From positions 36,638-100,637 of the forward strand of contig JAJDYX010000001.1 in the NCBI GenBank assembly GCA_022824945.1: a stretch of DNA of 64,000 nucleotides, read 5' to 3'. Made by a program: the position numbers and the translations under genes. The first letter of the stretch is position 1. Every line of letters begins with the position of its first letter. Shown piece by piece: positions 56,054 through 64,000 of this stretch. The stretch comes from Candidatus Latescibacterota bacterium (lineage in GTDB: Bacteria > Latescibacterota > UBA2968). The notes below the pieces were generated by a model. The model was not told where the DNA came from. It searched no databases and worked only from the letters and a program-made list of their open reading frames with translations.

Positions 56054-56966
56054 ATGTGTGACAGCAATAGTGGTCAATTGGAATGCCGGAGAAAATCTGG
56101 CACAGTGCATTGCCGCCTTGATCAACCAGGAGGGAATTGATCTCGATGTGATCGTAGTCGATAACGCATCGTCTGACAACAGCCTGGAGACATTGGAAAC
56201 TTATGGCGATCGCGTGCGCGTGATTCAAACCGGCGAAAATCTGGGATTTGGGCGTGCCGTGAATCGCGGTGTGGCTGTCTCGCATAGTGCGATAGTCGTG
56301 GCTCTGAATCCCGATGTCGTATTGCGACCAGATGCGATAAATGTGATGGTCGAATTTTTGAAGACACACGCAAATGTGGGTCTGGTGGGACCAAAGCTTA
56401 AAGACCCGGATGGACAGGTATTCGCTTCATGTGGTGAAGCACCCAGACTCAGAGATGAAATCTGTCGTAAATTCTTATTGCATCTAATATTTCCATTGCT
56501 TAAATTTCGGCGACGAAGGCCCTCCAAACCCGAAGCTGTAGCCTGGGTGACCGGGGCGTGTTTCGCGGTTCGTCGCCGCGCGCTGGATGCTGTCAACGGG
56601 TTGGACGAGGCCATCTTTATGTATTACGAAGATGTCGATCTCGGCCTGTGCATCAACCGTGCGGGCTGGCAGGTCATGTATTTGCCCCACGCTGAAGGCA
56701 TACACATCGGTGGCGAAAGTTCCAAACAGGCATTGACGCGGATGCTCGTGGTCAGCGAGGCGTCTTATGCCTATTTTATTGCCAAACACCTGGGACAATG
56801 GGCCGCGCGCTTACTCAGGCTCCTGCGTCCTGCAGAAATGACGTTGCGCACATTACTCTGGGGAAGTGTGTTTTTATTTTCACGCAGACATCGCACAGAA
56901 GCGCAAGCGCGTTTGCGAGCTTACTGGTTTATTCTAATTCACGGTGCTGTGGAGGAAGGTCCATGA
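56043..56966 (+). CDS. Family 2 glycosyltransferase (rhamnosyltransferase-like)
   Basis: 307 residues of the GT-A fold: VTAIVVNWNAGENLAQCIAA at the N-terminus, VVDNASSDNS nucleotide-binding region, NPDVV (DXD-like) and the acceptor-site YYEDVDLGLCINRAGW. A C-terminal amphipathic region may attach it to the membrane. Overlaps the preceding gene by eleven bases and the next by four. Confidence 0.88.
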   Translation: MMPECVTAIVVNWNAGENLAQCIAALINQEGIDLDVIVVDNASSDNSLETLETYGDRVRVIQTGENLGFGRAVNRGVAVSHSAIVVALNPDVVLRPDAINVMVEFLKTHANVGLVGPKLKDPDGQVFASCGEAPRLRDEICRKFLLHLIFPLLKFRRRRPSKPEAVAWVTGACFAVRRRALDAVNGLDEAIFMYYEDVDLGLCINRAGWQVMYLPHAEGIHIGGESSKQALTRMLVVSEASYAYFIAKHLGQWAARLLRLLRPAEMTLRTLLWGSVFLFSRRHRTEAQARLRAYWFILIHGAVEEGP

Positions 56967-58075
56967 TTCCCATTTTTCGTCCCTGGTTTGACGACGCGGA
57001 AGTCGAAGCTGTCCGCGAGGTATTGATGTCCGGTTGGGTTGGTCCCGGGAAAAAAGTCGAAGAACTCGAAGCGCGATTTGCCCATTATGTGGGGGCACAA
57101 CACGCGGTATCTCTCAACTCGTGCTCTGCAGCCCTTCTATTGGCTTTGAAGATACTAGATGTAGAGGGAGGCGAGGTCATTACCACACCGCTGACCTTTG
57201 TCTCGACCAATCACGCAATTTTGCAAAACGGAGCCACGCCAGTGTTTTGCGACATCGATCCCGAAACACTCAATATCGATCCAAAAGCAATTGCCGCCAA
57301 AATCACGCCGCGCACCCGAGCGATTATGGTCGTGCATTTTGCCGGACACCCTTGCGATATGGATGAGATTTTATCCATCGCAAACCAGCGCGGAATCCCT
57401 GTTATAGAAGACGCCGCCCATGCCAGCGGCGCGCGTTACAAAAATCGGATGATCGGCGGTGTAGGCACAGTGACGTGTTTTAGTTTTGACGCGCGCAAAA
57501 ATTTGTCAACCTGTGACGGGGGAATGTTGACCACCAATAATTCAGACCTCGCCGAACGCGCGCGAAAATTGCGCTGGATGGGCATTTCGCGCGGCACTTA
57601 TGATCGTTTCCGAAAAAATGGTGCAGAGCGCCGATGGGAATACGAAGTGGGCGAACTCGGCTATAAATGCTATATGAACGATCTCAATGCGGCAATTGGG
57701 CTGGTGCAATTGGGCAAATTGGAGTCAGCCAATGCACAACGTCGAGAGATTTTTTTGGAATACGGACGTGCATTTGCCGCCCTCGACTGGATGCAAACGC
57801 CTGTAGAAAAACCCTATGTTCGCAGTGCAATGCACGCTTATGTGGCACGCGTGTCCCAACGCGATGAATTGATAGATCATCTGGGACAGCACAATATCGA
57901 CGCGGGCGTACACTACAAACCCTGCCATTTATTTGAAGTGTACAAACCCTATCGCACAGACTTGCCTGTCACCGATGCCGTGTGGCGCGATCTGATCACG
58001 CTGCCCCTATTTCCAAGCATGACCGAAAACGAAATTGGACAAGTCATCGAAGCCGTGCGCGACTTTCAACCCTAA
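56963..58075 (+). CDS. DegT/DnrJ/EryC1 sugar aminotransferase
   Basis: 370 residues from the ATG at 56963, preceded by GGAGGAAGG. PLP-dependent aminotransferase acting on nucleotide-linked ketosugars. The PLP lysine is in FDARKNLSTCDGG; HFAGHPCDMDEI and EDAAHASGARYKN are conserved. Implies an amino sugar in the glycan. The start overlaps the GT2 stop as ATGA; the longer open frame upstream is inside the GT2 gene. Confidence 0.9.
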   Translation: MIPIFRPWFDDAEVEAVREVLMSGWVGPGKKVEELEARFAHYVGAQHAVSLNSCSAALLLALKILDVEGGEVITTPLTFVSTNHAILQNGATPVFCDIDPETLNIDPKAIAAKITPRTRAIMVVHFAGHPCDMDEILSIANQRGIPVIEDAAHASGARYKNRMIGGVGTVTCFSFDARKNLSTCDGGMLTTNNSDLAERARKLRWMGISRGTYDRFRKNGAERRWEYEVGELGYKCYMNDLNAAIGLVQLGKLESANAQRREIFLEYGRAFAALDWMQTPVEKPYVRSAMHAYVARVSQRDELIDHLGQHNIDAGVHYKPCHLFEVYKPYRTDLPVTDAVWRDLITLPLFPSMTENEIGQVIEAVRDFQP

Positions 58076-58083
58076 GGTATGTT

Positions 58084-59688
58084 TTGACGCCTGTTATCTT
58101 ATTCGGTATTACCGCGGTTTTAGCGGCTTTATTCACGGCGGTTGCGCGTATAATTGTGCGCCGTTTTGCTGCGCCCGACGCGCCTGTTTCAACTCTGGGC
58201 GGTACAGCTTTGCTGGCCGCTCTTTTTTGTAGCTTTTGGTTTTTGCCCCAATCGCTCCCTTTGGGCCTCGTCATCGGTGCTGTGGGAATGGCACTCATCG
58301 GCATTTTAGACGACTGGAGGCCTTTTGCACCGTTGTACAAATTTGCGTTGACCCTTGCAGTTGCAGGCATTGCCGCCTGGCTTGGGCCGCGTATCCATCT
58401 CGCAAATATTATCTGGATAGATGCCCCACTGACCGCGTTGTGGATGGTCTGGATGTGCCATGCGTTCAATGTTCTGGACATGGAAGACGGCCTTTCGGCG
58501 GGCAGTGGAACCATTGCTTCACTGAGTTTGTGGCTGATAAGTGCTGGCGATTGGGCACTCGTAACAGCGGGCGCACTCACGGGGTATTTGCTACACAATT
58601 TTCATCCTGCCCGCATCCTGATGGGCGACACCGGAAGCCTGTTAATTGGCTTTTTGCTGAGTAGTATGGCTATTTCTGTCGCAAATCATATTGGCGGTCT
58701 CATGGGCGTCATTGGACCTTTGGTCGCTCTGGGAGTACCAATCTTTGAGGCAGTATTTATCAGTACAATGCGGTTTGCCAAAGGCCGATCCATTGTCCGA
58801 GCCAGCCGGGATCACGTCGCACAGCGATTGATACAATGGGGGCTACCAGTACGTGCAGCAGTCGCTCTGATGTGGTTGGCAGGCATTGTTTTGGGTGGTC
58901 TGGCCTTCGTGTTCGCTTTCGGAAACTGGATCAGTTTGGTTGGCGTTGCGTGCCTCGCAATCGGTGTGTGGAAGGGATTGTCGCGCGTGGATATGGAACG
59001 CGATGGATGCGATGGACGCCCAGTTGGCCTATTTGGCAAAAACTGGTTGATCCACCGCACAATGCGTCAGACAATGGACGAAGTAAAAGGATTTGTGAGT
59101 GGAAAATTGCTGGATGCAGGGTGTGGCAACAAGCCTTATGTCGGCATTTTGGGGGCGCGCGTACAACAATACATCGGCCTGGAAAAAGGACGCACGCGAT
59201 ATGAACGCGCCGACGTGTGGGGCGATGTGCTGGCACTCCCCTTTCGCGATGGGACCTGCGATACCGTGTTGTGCAATCAGGTCCTGGAACATGTGCCGCA
59301 ACCCCAATTGGCGATTGACGAAATGGCACGCGTATTGCGACCGAATGGCTACTTGATTCTCACCGCACCTCATATTTGGGGTTTGCACGAAGTCCCCCAC
59401 GATTATTTTCGATTTACGCCTTATGGATTGCGCCATCTCGCAGAGCAATCGGGTCTGACGGTCCATACAACGCGAGCGCTTGCGGGATTTTGGGTCACAG
59501 CCGGGACGCGATTCTGTTATTATCTGGCGCGTTTTGAACGCGGTCCTCTAATCCCCTTTGTGCGCGTTGGATTTTTTATCGTCCAACTCGGTGCTCTATT
59601 TTTAGATCGCTTGCACCGCGTGGAGAGCGAGGCGTGGAATTTTCTGCTCATCGCACAAAAGTGCACACAGGATTTATCCCATGAGTGA
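58084..59688 (+). CDS. Fusion: WecA/MraY-like phosphosugar transferase plus SAM methyltransferase
   Basis: 534 residues from a TTG at 58084 with AAGG six bases upstream. Residues 1 to about 300: ten hydrophobic spans with the polyprenyl-phosphate sugar-1-phosphate transferase motifs D76-D77 (GILDDW), NVLDMEDGLSAG (129-140), FHPARILMGDTGSLLIGF (173-190) and SRDHVAQRL. Residues about 325-520: class I methyltransferase with LLDAGCGNKPY (342-352), NQVLEHVP and ARVLRPNGYLILTAP. The initiating lipid-linked sugar transferase and a methylase are thus in one chain. Overlaps the next gene by eight bases. Confidence 0.88.
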   Translation: MTPVILFGITAVLAALFTAVARIIVRRFAAPDAPVSTLGGTALLAALFCSFWFLPQSLPLGLVIGAVGMALIGILDDWRPFAPLYKFALTLAVAGIAAWLGPRIHLANIIWIDAPLTALWMVWMCHAFNVLDMEDGLSAGSGTIASLSLWLISAGDWALVTAGALTGYLLHNFHPARILMGDTGSLLIGFLLSSMAISVANHIGGLMGVIGPLVALGVPIFEAVFISTMRFAKGRSIVRASRDHVAQRLIQWGLPVRAAVALMWLAGIVLGGLAFVFAFGNWISLVGVACLAIGVWKGLSRVDMERDGCDGRPVGLFGKNWLIHRTMRQTMDEVKGFVSGKLLDAGCGNKPYVGILGARVQQYIGLEKGRTRYERADVWGDVLALPFRDGTCDTVLCNQVLEHVPQPQLAIDEMARVLRPNGYLILTAPHIWGLHEVPHDYFRFTPYGLRHLAEQSGLTVHTTRALAGFWVTAGTRFCYYLARFERGPLIPFVRVGFFIVQLGALFLDRLHRVESEAWNFLLIAQKCTQDLSHE

Positions 59689-61813
59689 TTTTGTCGCCTC
59701 CATTAAAACCAATTTTAATAAGCGATACCCGGGTATCCACCATGCGATAGTGAAACACTATTTCACATCTATCATCACCCTGGTCATCGTCTTTGCATTT
59801 ATCCTTCGATATTTCCAATTAAACATCGGTTTGCCCTATTTGTATTTCTGGGATGAACCACTCATAGCCAGTAACGCGCTTCAGATGATGAAAACGGGGG
59901 ATTATAACCCCCATTTTTTTAAGTACGGTTCTCTGATGATTTATTTGAACCTGCTGATTGATCAGTTGTACCGTATTTATCTTTCTCTCGCAGGCGATTT
60001 GGCAAACGTAGAAAATATACGCATTGCAGCCGACACCGGCTGGCACTGGACGATATCTCATCCGAGCTTTTATTTTTTGAATCGTTTTTTGACCGCCACA
60101 ATGGGCACCGCAACAGTATTTATCACATATTTAATCAGCAGGGCGATATGCAACAGATGGACGGGCATCATATCGGCCTTTTTTTTATCCGTTCTTCCGA
60201 TCCACATTGTTCATTCGGGCTTTGTGACAATGGACGCGCCAGTTGCCCTATTTGTCTCGCTTGTCGCCCTATGCTCCATTTTTTTCATCGACCAAAAAAA
60301 AACCATCTATTTCATTTTGAGTTTAATATGTGTCGGGTTTGTCGCAACGACAAAATACAATTCGGGCCTGATAATATTGCTCCCCATCGCATCGCTGGTC
60401 TGGATGTCCTATCGAGATGAAATTCCACGCCCAAAATTTTACTGGCTCGCGATCCCCTGCCTGCCCATGGTGACTTTCTTTCTCATCATGCCCTATGCAA
60501 TTCTCGACTTTCCAAATTTTATTAAGGATGTCTTACATCAAATTAATTACTACAAAATTACGGGACATCCCGGCGCAACAATTAGTCCCGGATGGGATTA
60601 TTTTTCGTTTCAGATACAAAAATTTTACCAAAATATCGGACTAATAAGCACCATCCTGTTTGCAATCGGTCTGGCTGGGACAATTTTCCAACCTGTACTG
60701 CTTTTGGTCTTATTATTCCCCGTGAGCTATCTTTTATTTATGAGCGGCATGACCGTCAATTTTCACAGAAATTTCATACAGATTTACCCCTTTATCGCCA
60801 TCTTTGCAGGTGTTGCGTTTTACAATCTGCATGTGGCATTGAAGCACTTTTACCCAAAGCTCAAAAGACCAATTTCGATTGTATGTCTCGCAGCCGCGTT
60901 CGTTTTACTGCCGCGCGCTTATGACGCTTACCAAACGGGCATGGTATTGCACAACACCAGAGATACCAGAAGTGCAGTCATAGATACTCTCAATGCGATG
61001 GAAGATGTGCAAAAAATCGTCTTTGCCAGAGAACTGCGTATTCACGAACAAGACCTCGACAAACTAAAATACGACTATTCGATACAACCCATTGAAATAA
61101 TGAGCGCAGAACAAAAAAGGGATGGCGTACACTATGTCTTGCCAGCCGAAGTATCTCAGATTTACACTTATCACCATGAGGAAATACAGAGAAAACAAGC
61201 AATCATCGACAAAATTCCTGGCGAGCATATTCTGCAATACATCGACAACAATTACATCGGGCAAAATATTGGAAAGGATTACATCAAACAAAATGCCGCA
61301 ACTATGCTCGATGTATTTTCCACAAGTCCCTCGCTGATAATCGCAAATCAAATACCACACGAACCATTGCACCCCGGTGTTATTGCATTTGATACCTGCA
61401 AGCTATCTCCCACAGGCGTGCAAATCAACATCCGCAATACCGCAACACTTCGCGATGGCGTCATAACAACCCCGGCTTACGACCTGAAATCTGGAAAATA
61501 CCTGTTCACATTTCAAACAAAAAAATCTGCGACACCAGAACGATCACAAAGCTTTGTCTTTGGAGAATACGAAACAAGCATCACAGTAAAACGCCTGAAT
61601 GCGTTCCGCGAACATGCGAGCATCAGGGTTTCAATCTTTGCAGATCAGACGCTCTTAACACAACAAATATTCATCCCAACAGAGAACTTCGCTCAAATGG
61701 ACGCCTTTTTTTCGCTCGAAAAAAACCAGCGCGTTTCAGTCCAAATAGAAAACTTCCATCCTGTGGAAACAACGATTAAGCAACTGAAAATTGTAACCAC
61801 CGATGAACACTGA
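59681..61813 (+). CDS. Membrane glycosyltransferase, GT39/PMT-like, with C-terminal extracytoplasmic domain
   Basis: 710 residues. About eleven transmembrane spans to residue 420, with the GT-C motif LYFWDEPLIASNALQMMKTG in the first loop and FVTMDAPVALFV later, then a long soluble region with predicted beta-strands up to the C-terminus. Likely uses a polyprenyl-phosphate sugar donor in the periplasm. The last residues (VTTDEH) and stop are encoded by sequence resembling the dispersed ACAGATG repeat, so the original end may have been changed. Last gene of the cluster. Confidence 0.8.
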   Translation: MSDFVASIKTNFNKRYPGIHHAIVKHYFTSIITLVIVFAFILRYFQLNIGLPYLYFWDEPLIASNALQMMKTGDYNPHFFKYGSLMIYLNLLIDQLYRIYLSLAGDLANVENIRIAADTGWHWTISHPSFYFLNRFLTATMGTATVFITYLISRAICNRWTGIISAFFLSVLPIHIVHSGFVTMDAPVALFVSLVALCSIFFIDQKKTIYFILSLICVGFVATTKYNSGLIILLPIASLVWMSYRDEIPRPKFYWLAIPCLPMVTFFLIMPYAILDFPNFIKDVLHQINYYKITGHPGATISPGWDYFSFQIQKFYQNIGLISTILFAIGLAGTIFQPVLLLVLLFPVSYLLFMSGMTVNFHRNFIQIYPFIAIFAGVAFYNLHVALKHFYPKLKRPISIVCLAAAFVLLPRAYDAYQTGMVLHNTRDTRSAVIDTLNAMEDVQKIVFARELRIHEQDLDKLKYDYSIQPIEIMSAEQKRDGVHYVLPAEVSQIYTYHHEEIQRKQAIIDKIPGEHILQYIDNNYIGQNIGKDYIKQNAATMLDVFSTSPSLIIANQIPHEPLHPGVIAFDTCKLSPTGVQINIRNTATLRDGVITTPAYDLKSGKYLFTFQTKKSATPERSQSFVFGEYETSITVKRLNAFREHASIRVSIFADQTLLTQQIFIPTENFAQMDAFFSLEKNQRVSVQIENFHPVETTIKQLKIVTTDEH

Positions 61814-61815
61814 TG

Positions 61816-61882
61816 GATAGAATACAAGGGACTGGTTAGGCGACCAAGAGCGGTTTACAACGGGTCGCCCCTATGTTCTATC
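61816..61882. repeat. Palindromic intergenic element
   Basis: Outer arms GATAGAA (61816-61822) and TTCTATC (61876-61882), inner arms GGCGACC (61839-61845) and GGTCGCC (61863-61869). It starts right after the glycosyltransferase stop. It resembles the short palindromic GGGCGACC...GGTCGCCC elements scattered in many environmental genomes and could act as an mRNA 3' stem; there is no U-tract. Confidence 0.75.
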
Positions 61883-61926
61883 TCATTCGCACAATCCTTA
61901 AATCCGTTTAATCCACGCTCGCCTTT

Positions 61927-61957
61927 CATCTGCGTCCATCTGCGTCATCTGCGGATT
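61927..61957. repeat. Dispersed ATCTGCG-type repeat, copy D
   Basis: CATCTGCGTC, CATCTGCGT, CATCTGCGGATT in tandem, the closest match to copy B. It lies between the palindromic element and the sigma-54 promoter, in the 256-base gap that otherwise shows no gene. Confidence 0.85.
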
Positions 61958-62069
61958 GCCTTCCAAACTGTTGCAAAAATTCACACCTGTGCCACAGCGT
62001 CACATATCCCGCCTTTCCTTCTATTTTATATCCTGTTGTAATTCAATAACTTAAAACAATCCATCCCAA

Positions 62070-62087
62070 TTGGCACGCTATTTGCAT
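62070..62087 (+). promoter_or_regulatory. Sigma-54 promoter of the lipoprotein operon
   Basis: TTGGCACG, four bases, TTGCAT: an exact match to the -24/-12 consensus (TGGCACG-N4-TTGC), with GG at 62072-62073 and GC at 62084-62085. The predicted start about 12 bases after the GC fits the GTG start of the lipoprotein gene at 62130. Transcription would require RpoN and an enhancer-binding activator not found in the window. Confidence 0.85.
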
Positions 62088-62129
62088 AACACTTTTACCG
62101 CACGCAAAACCTCAACGGAGAAAAGTGCG

Positions 62130-63488
62130 GTGAAACCAATTTACTACATAGTGCTTCTGATAGCGGTCTCGCTACATGGCTGCACCACCTATTCTCACTT
62201 TTCGGGTGACTTTCGCACGAGCCTGCGCGCACGCAATTACGAAGACGCCCGTGCAAAAATCAAAAAGTCGAAAAAAAGAGGCAACCAATTGCTCTATCTT
62301 CTTGAAAATGGTCTCCTCACCCACTATCAGGGCCACTATGAAACATCCAATCGCTATTTTGCCGAAGCCGAGCGGCTATCAGATCAACTCTATACCCGCT
62401 CGGTTTCCCGAGAAGCCGCCGCATTTTTGACCAACGACGCCATACGCAACTACCGGGGCGATAGCTTTGAAATGGTTGCCGTCCACTACTATCGCGCGCT
62501 GAACTACTGGTACCTGGGCCTCCCTGAAGACGCCCTTGTCGAATGCCGAAAAGCCAATTTGAAACTCGACCAATACGCCATCCACAATGGACAGACGAGT
62601 TACAAAAATGACGCCTTCATTCACTACATCACCGGCCTGTTCTACGAAGCCACCGGCGAATTCAACGACGCCCGCGTCTCCTATCAACACGCTCAGGACG
62701 CCTATTCATACTACGAAAAAAAGTTCCACACCGCCCCACCTCAAACCATCGCCGAAGACCTCAAACAGGTAGATGACATTCTCAACGGCGAGAGTGCTGA
62801 CATGCGCTTTGCCTCGCTCAACATCCTGCCCTTTGTACCGCCTGTGGGCAATGGCGAACTCGTGATCTTTTCTGAAATCGGTTTTATCCCCCGCAAAGTG
62901 CAAGAGGAAATAGATCTCCCTATCTACGAAGAGGACATCAAACACAGCAAGGGCGACAAAGTATCTTCTATCGCCACCGAAATCTCACACCGCCGCCACC
63001 GCGTATATCCCATTCGCGACGTAGAATACTGGTTGCGCGTCGTCCTTCCCAAATACGAAGCCGTTGCCCCACGCACAAAGCGCATTCGTATCCGTACAGG
63101 AAACCACGCGGTCCAAACGCAGATCGCCCAAAATTACGCCGCGATAGCAAAAACATCGCTCCAGGATCACTACCCGAGGATTATGATCAGAACAATTGCA
63201 CGCGGGCTTGTGAAATACATAGCCCATCGAGAGGCCAAAGACGAAAATGAAGTCCTCGGTTTCTTCGTCAACCTGTTCAACATCTCAACCGAAATCGCCG
63301 ACACGCGCAGTTGGGTCTCATTACCCCACAATATTCAAATCGGCCGCCTCGAACTGCCCCCCGGCATCCACACCATCACCCTCGAAGCACTCGACGCCAA
63401 CGGTCGCATTATCGAAACCGAAACATTTACCAACATCGAAATCAAACCCGGTCAACGCACATTCTTGAATCACAGAGTTTATCAATAA
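62130..63488 (+). CDS. TPR-containing lipoprotein (COG3014-like)
   Basis: 452 residues from the GTG at 62130, with GGAG nine bases upstream; the earlier in-frame TTG lies inside the sigma-54 promoter. Signal peptide and lipobox SLHGC with Cys18. Helical repeats follow (LYLLENGLLTHYQGHYETSN; AVHYYRALNYWYLGLPEDAL; YITGLFYEATGEFNDARVSY), then an uncharacterised mixed domain. The pattern resembles COG3014 lipoproteins of unknown function. 19 bases separate it from the next gene, so the two are co-transcribed. Confidence 0.75.
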   Translation: MKPIYYIVLLIAVSLHGCTTYSHFSGDFRTSLRARNYEDARAKIKKSKKRGNQLLYLLENGLLTHYQGHYETSNRYFAEAERLSDQLYTRSVSREAAAFLTNDAIRNYRGDSFEMVAVHYYRALNYWYLGLPEDALVECRKANLKLDQYAIHNGQTSYKNDAFIHYITGLFYEATGEFNDARVSYQHAQDAYSYYEKKFHTAPPQTIAEDLKQVDDILNGESADMRFASLNILPFVPPVGNGELVIFSEIGFIPRKVQEEIDLPIYEEDIKHSKGDKVSSIATEISHRRHRVYPIRDVEYWLRVVLPKYEAVAPRTKRIRIRTGNHAVQTQIAQNYAAIAKTSLQDHYPRIMIRTIARGLVKYIAHREAKDENEVLGFFVNLFNISTEIADTRSWVSLPHNIQIGRLELPPGIHTITLEALDANGRIIETETFTNIEIKPGQRTFLNHRVYQ

Positions 63489-63507
63489 TTCCACAAGGAG
63501 GAACACA

Positions 63508-64000
63508 ATGAAAATTTCACATCGAAGCCTTCTGTTCATCATCGTTCTCAGCCTGTTGGTTTCAACGACAAATGCGGCGAAACCAGACCTGCCGCCCACG
63601 CGGGGCATTGTTGTCAACCTCGTCGAATGGGACGGCGGAGAACTACCCGCGGTTTATGAACGCACCGACCAACTCCCCTTCACCCGTGAAGATCTGCTAC
63701 AATTGGTACAAAGCGACTTTAAACCCGACCAAATCGCACAGATGATTTCTGAACGACGCTATGCGGGCGATGCATCTGCCGAAGGGCTGATCGCACTGAA
63801 GAAAGACGGTATCGAGTCCGTCGTGATACAGGCCATCTCCAAACACGCGCTCGCGCCCAACCAATCGCTCAACCTCACCATTTACCTGACCTTTGACGGC
63901 GTTTCCAAAACAGCGCGCCATCGCTTTCTCTACGTCATCATTCCCGATGGAGAGATCCAGCGCGTCTTCACTGCCGACTTAAATACCGTGCTCGCCGGAC
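63508..64000 (+). CDS. Secreted/periplasmic protein of unknown function (cut by window edge)
   Basis: First 164 codons of a frame open at the right edge; AAGGAGG lies before the ATG. A clear signal peptide (SLLFIIVLSLLVSTTNA) is followed by LPPTRGIVVNLVEWDGGELP and, further on, ALKKDGIESVVIQAISKHAL. I do not recognise the family. It follows the lipoprotein under the same sigma-54 promoter, so the two may work together in the envelope. Confidence 0.85.
   Translation, partial: MKISHRSLLFIIVLSLLVSTTNAAKPDLPPTRGIVVNLVEWDGGELPAVYERTDQLPFTREDLLQLVQSDFKPDQIAQMISERRYAGDASAEGLIALKKDGIESVVIQAISKHALAPNQSLNLTIYLTFDGVSKTARHRFLYVIIPDGEIQRVFTADLNTVLAG

Noticed and set aside
31513..61957. CRISPR array as explanation for the CATCTGCG repeats
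   Set aside because: Units are short, contiguous or nearly so, without regular spacers, and no cas genes are present.
62070..62129. TTG start at 62070 for the lipoprotein
   Set aside because: It falls on the sigma-54 promoter and would bury the lipoprotein signal peptide behind a 20-residue polar extension; the GTG at 62130 has a ribosome site and gives a proper lipobox.
63247..63511. Overlapping proline/serine-rich open frames inside the lipoprotein gene
   Set aside because: They are alternate-frame shadows with biased composition; the lipoprotein frame has the ribosome site and family similarity.

Overview
The window reads as a chromosomal segment of a Gram-negative bacterium of moderate GC. 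The combination of a fully merged ribosomal super-operon, a Planctomycetes/Verrucomicrobia-type sugar-degrading bacterial microcompartment (BMC), sulfatase, Bat proteins and dispersed ATCTGCG-type repeats best fits the FCB/PVM neighbourhood, with Latescibacterota or a related candidate phylum as my best guess. That placement is an inference from gene content, not a phylogeny.

Region 1 (1-28.2 kb, minus strand) is the core translation/transcription cluster. Read in the direction of transcription it runs tRNA-Tyr, tRNA-Gly, tRNA-Thr, tRNA-Trp, secE, nusG, rplK-A-J-L, rpoB-rpoC, rpsL-rpsG-fusA-tuf, rpsJ-rplC-D-W-B-rpsS-rplV-rpsC-rplP-rpmC-rpsQ, rplN-X-E-rpsN-rpsH-rplF-R-rpsE-rpmD-rplO-secY, rpmJ-rpsM-rpsK-rpsD-rpoA (rpoA cut by the left edge). 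The rif, str, S10, spc and alpha operons are thus joined without interruption. adk, map and infA are absent between secY and rpmJ, and rpmG and a second tuf are absent near secE. Several genes use TTG or GTG starts. Clear sigma-70-like promoters (TTGACN, 17 bp, TATNTT) precede tRNA-Tyr, tRNA-Gly and rpsL.

Region 2 (28.3-33 kb) holds a TIM-barrel sugar isomerase/epimerase-like gene (plus strand), a DUF4013-like membrane protein, a trans-sulfuration enzyme (metB-like) and thrC. The metB-like gene has a long leader containing a SAM-II-type riboswitch, a terminator with a perfectly matched antiterminator, and a second terminator just before the start codon.

Region 3 (32.9-42.1 kb, minus) carries GldG-like and DUF4340 membrane proteins followed by a Bat (aerotolerance-type) operon: DUF4381-like, batA, batB, batC, batD, batE, running on into thrC. 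MoxR and DUF58 partners are not seen.

Region 4 (42.1-50.4 kb, minus) is a BMC operon: pduL, two BMC-H shell hexamers, three BMC-P pentamers, a CoA-acylating aldehyde dehydrogenase, a class II aldolase, a sulfatase without signal peptide, an MFS transporter and a divergent acetate kinase. Expected flow, by analogy with fucose/rhamnose BMCs: deoxysugar phosphate is cleaved by the aldolase to lactaldehyde plus DHAP; lactaldehyde is oxidised to acyl-CoA, converted to acyl-phosphate by PduL, then to acid plus ATP by the acetate-kinase homologue. PduL, the dehydrogenase and the aldolase each carry a likely encapsulation helix.

Region 5 (50.5-61.8 kb, plus) diverges from the BMC operon and encodes cell-surface polysaccharide synthesis: Wzi-like outer membrane protein, membrane glycosyltransferases, O-antigen ligase/polymerase, GT2, a DegT aminotransferase, and an unusual fusion of a WecA/MraY-like phosphosugar transferase with a methyltransferase.

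Region 6 (61.8-64 kb, plus) begins with a palindromic element and a dispersed repeat, then a consensus sigma-54 promoter driving a TPR lipoprotein and a secreted protein cut by the right edge. No intergenic stretch exceeds 300 bases; the longest (61814-62069) is taken up by the palindrome, the repeat and the sigma-54 promoter.
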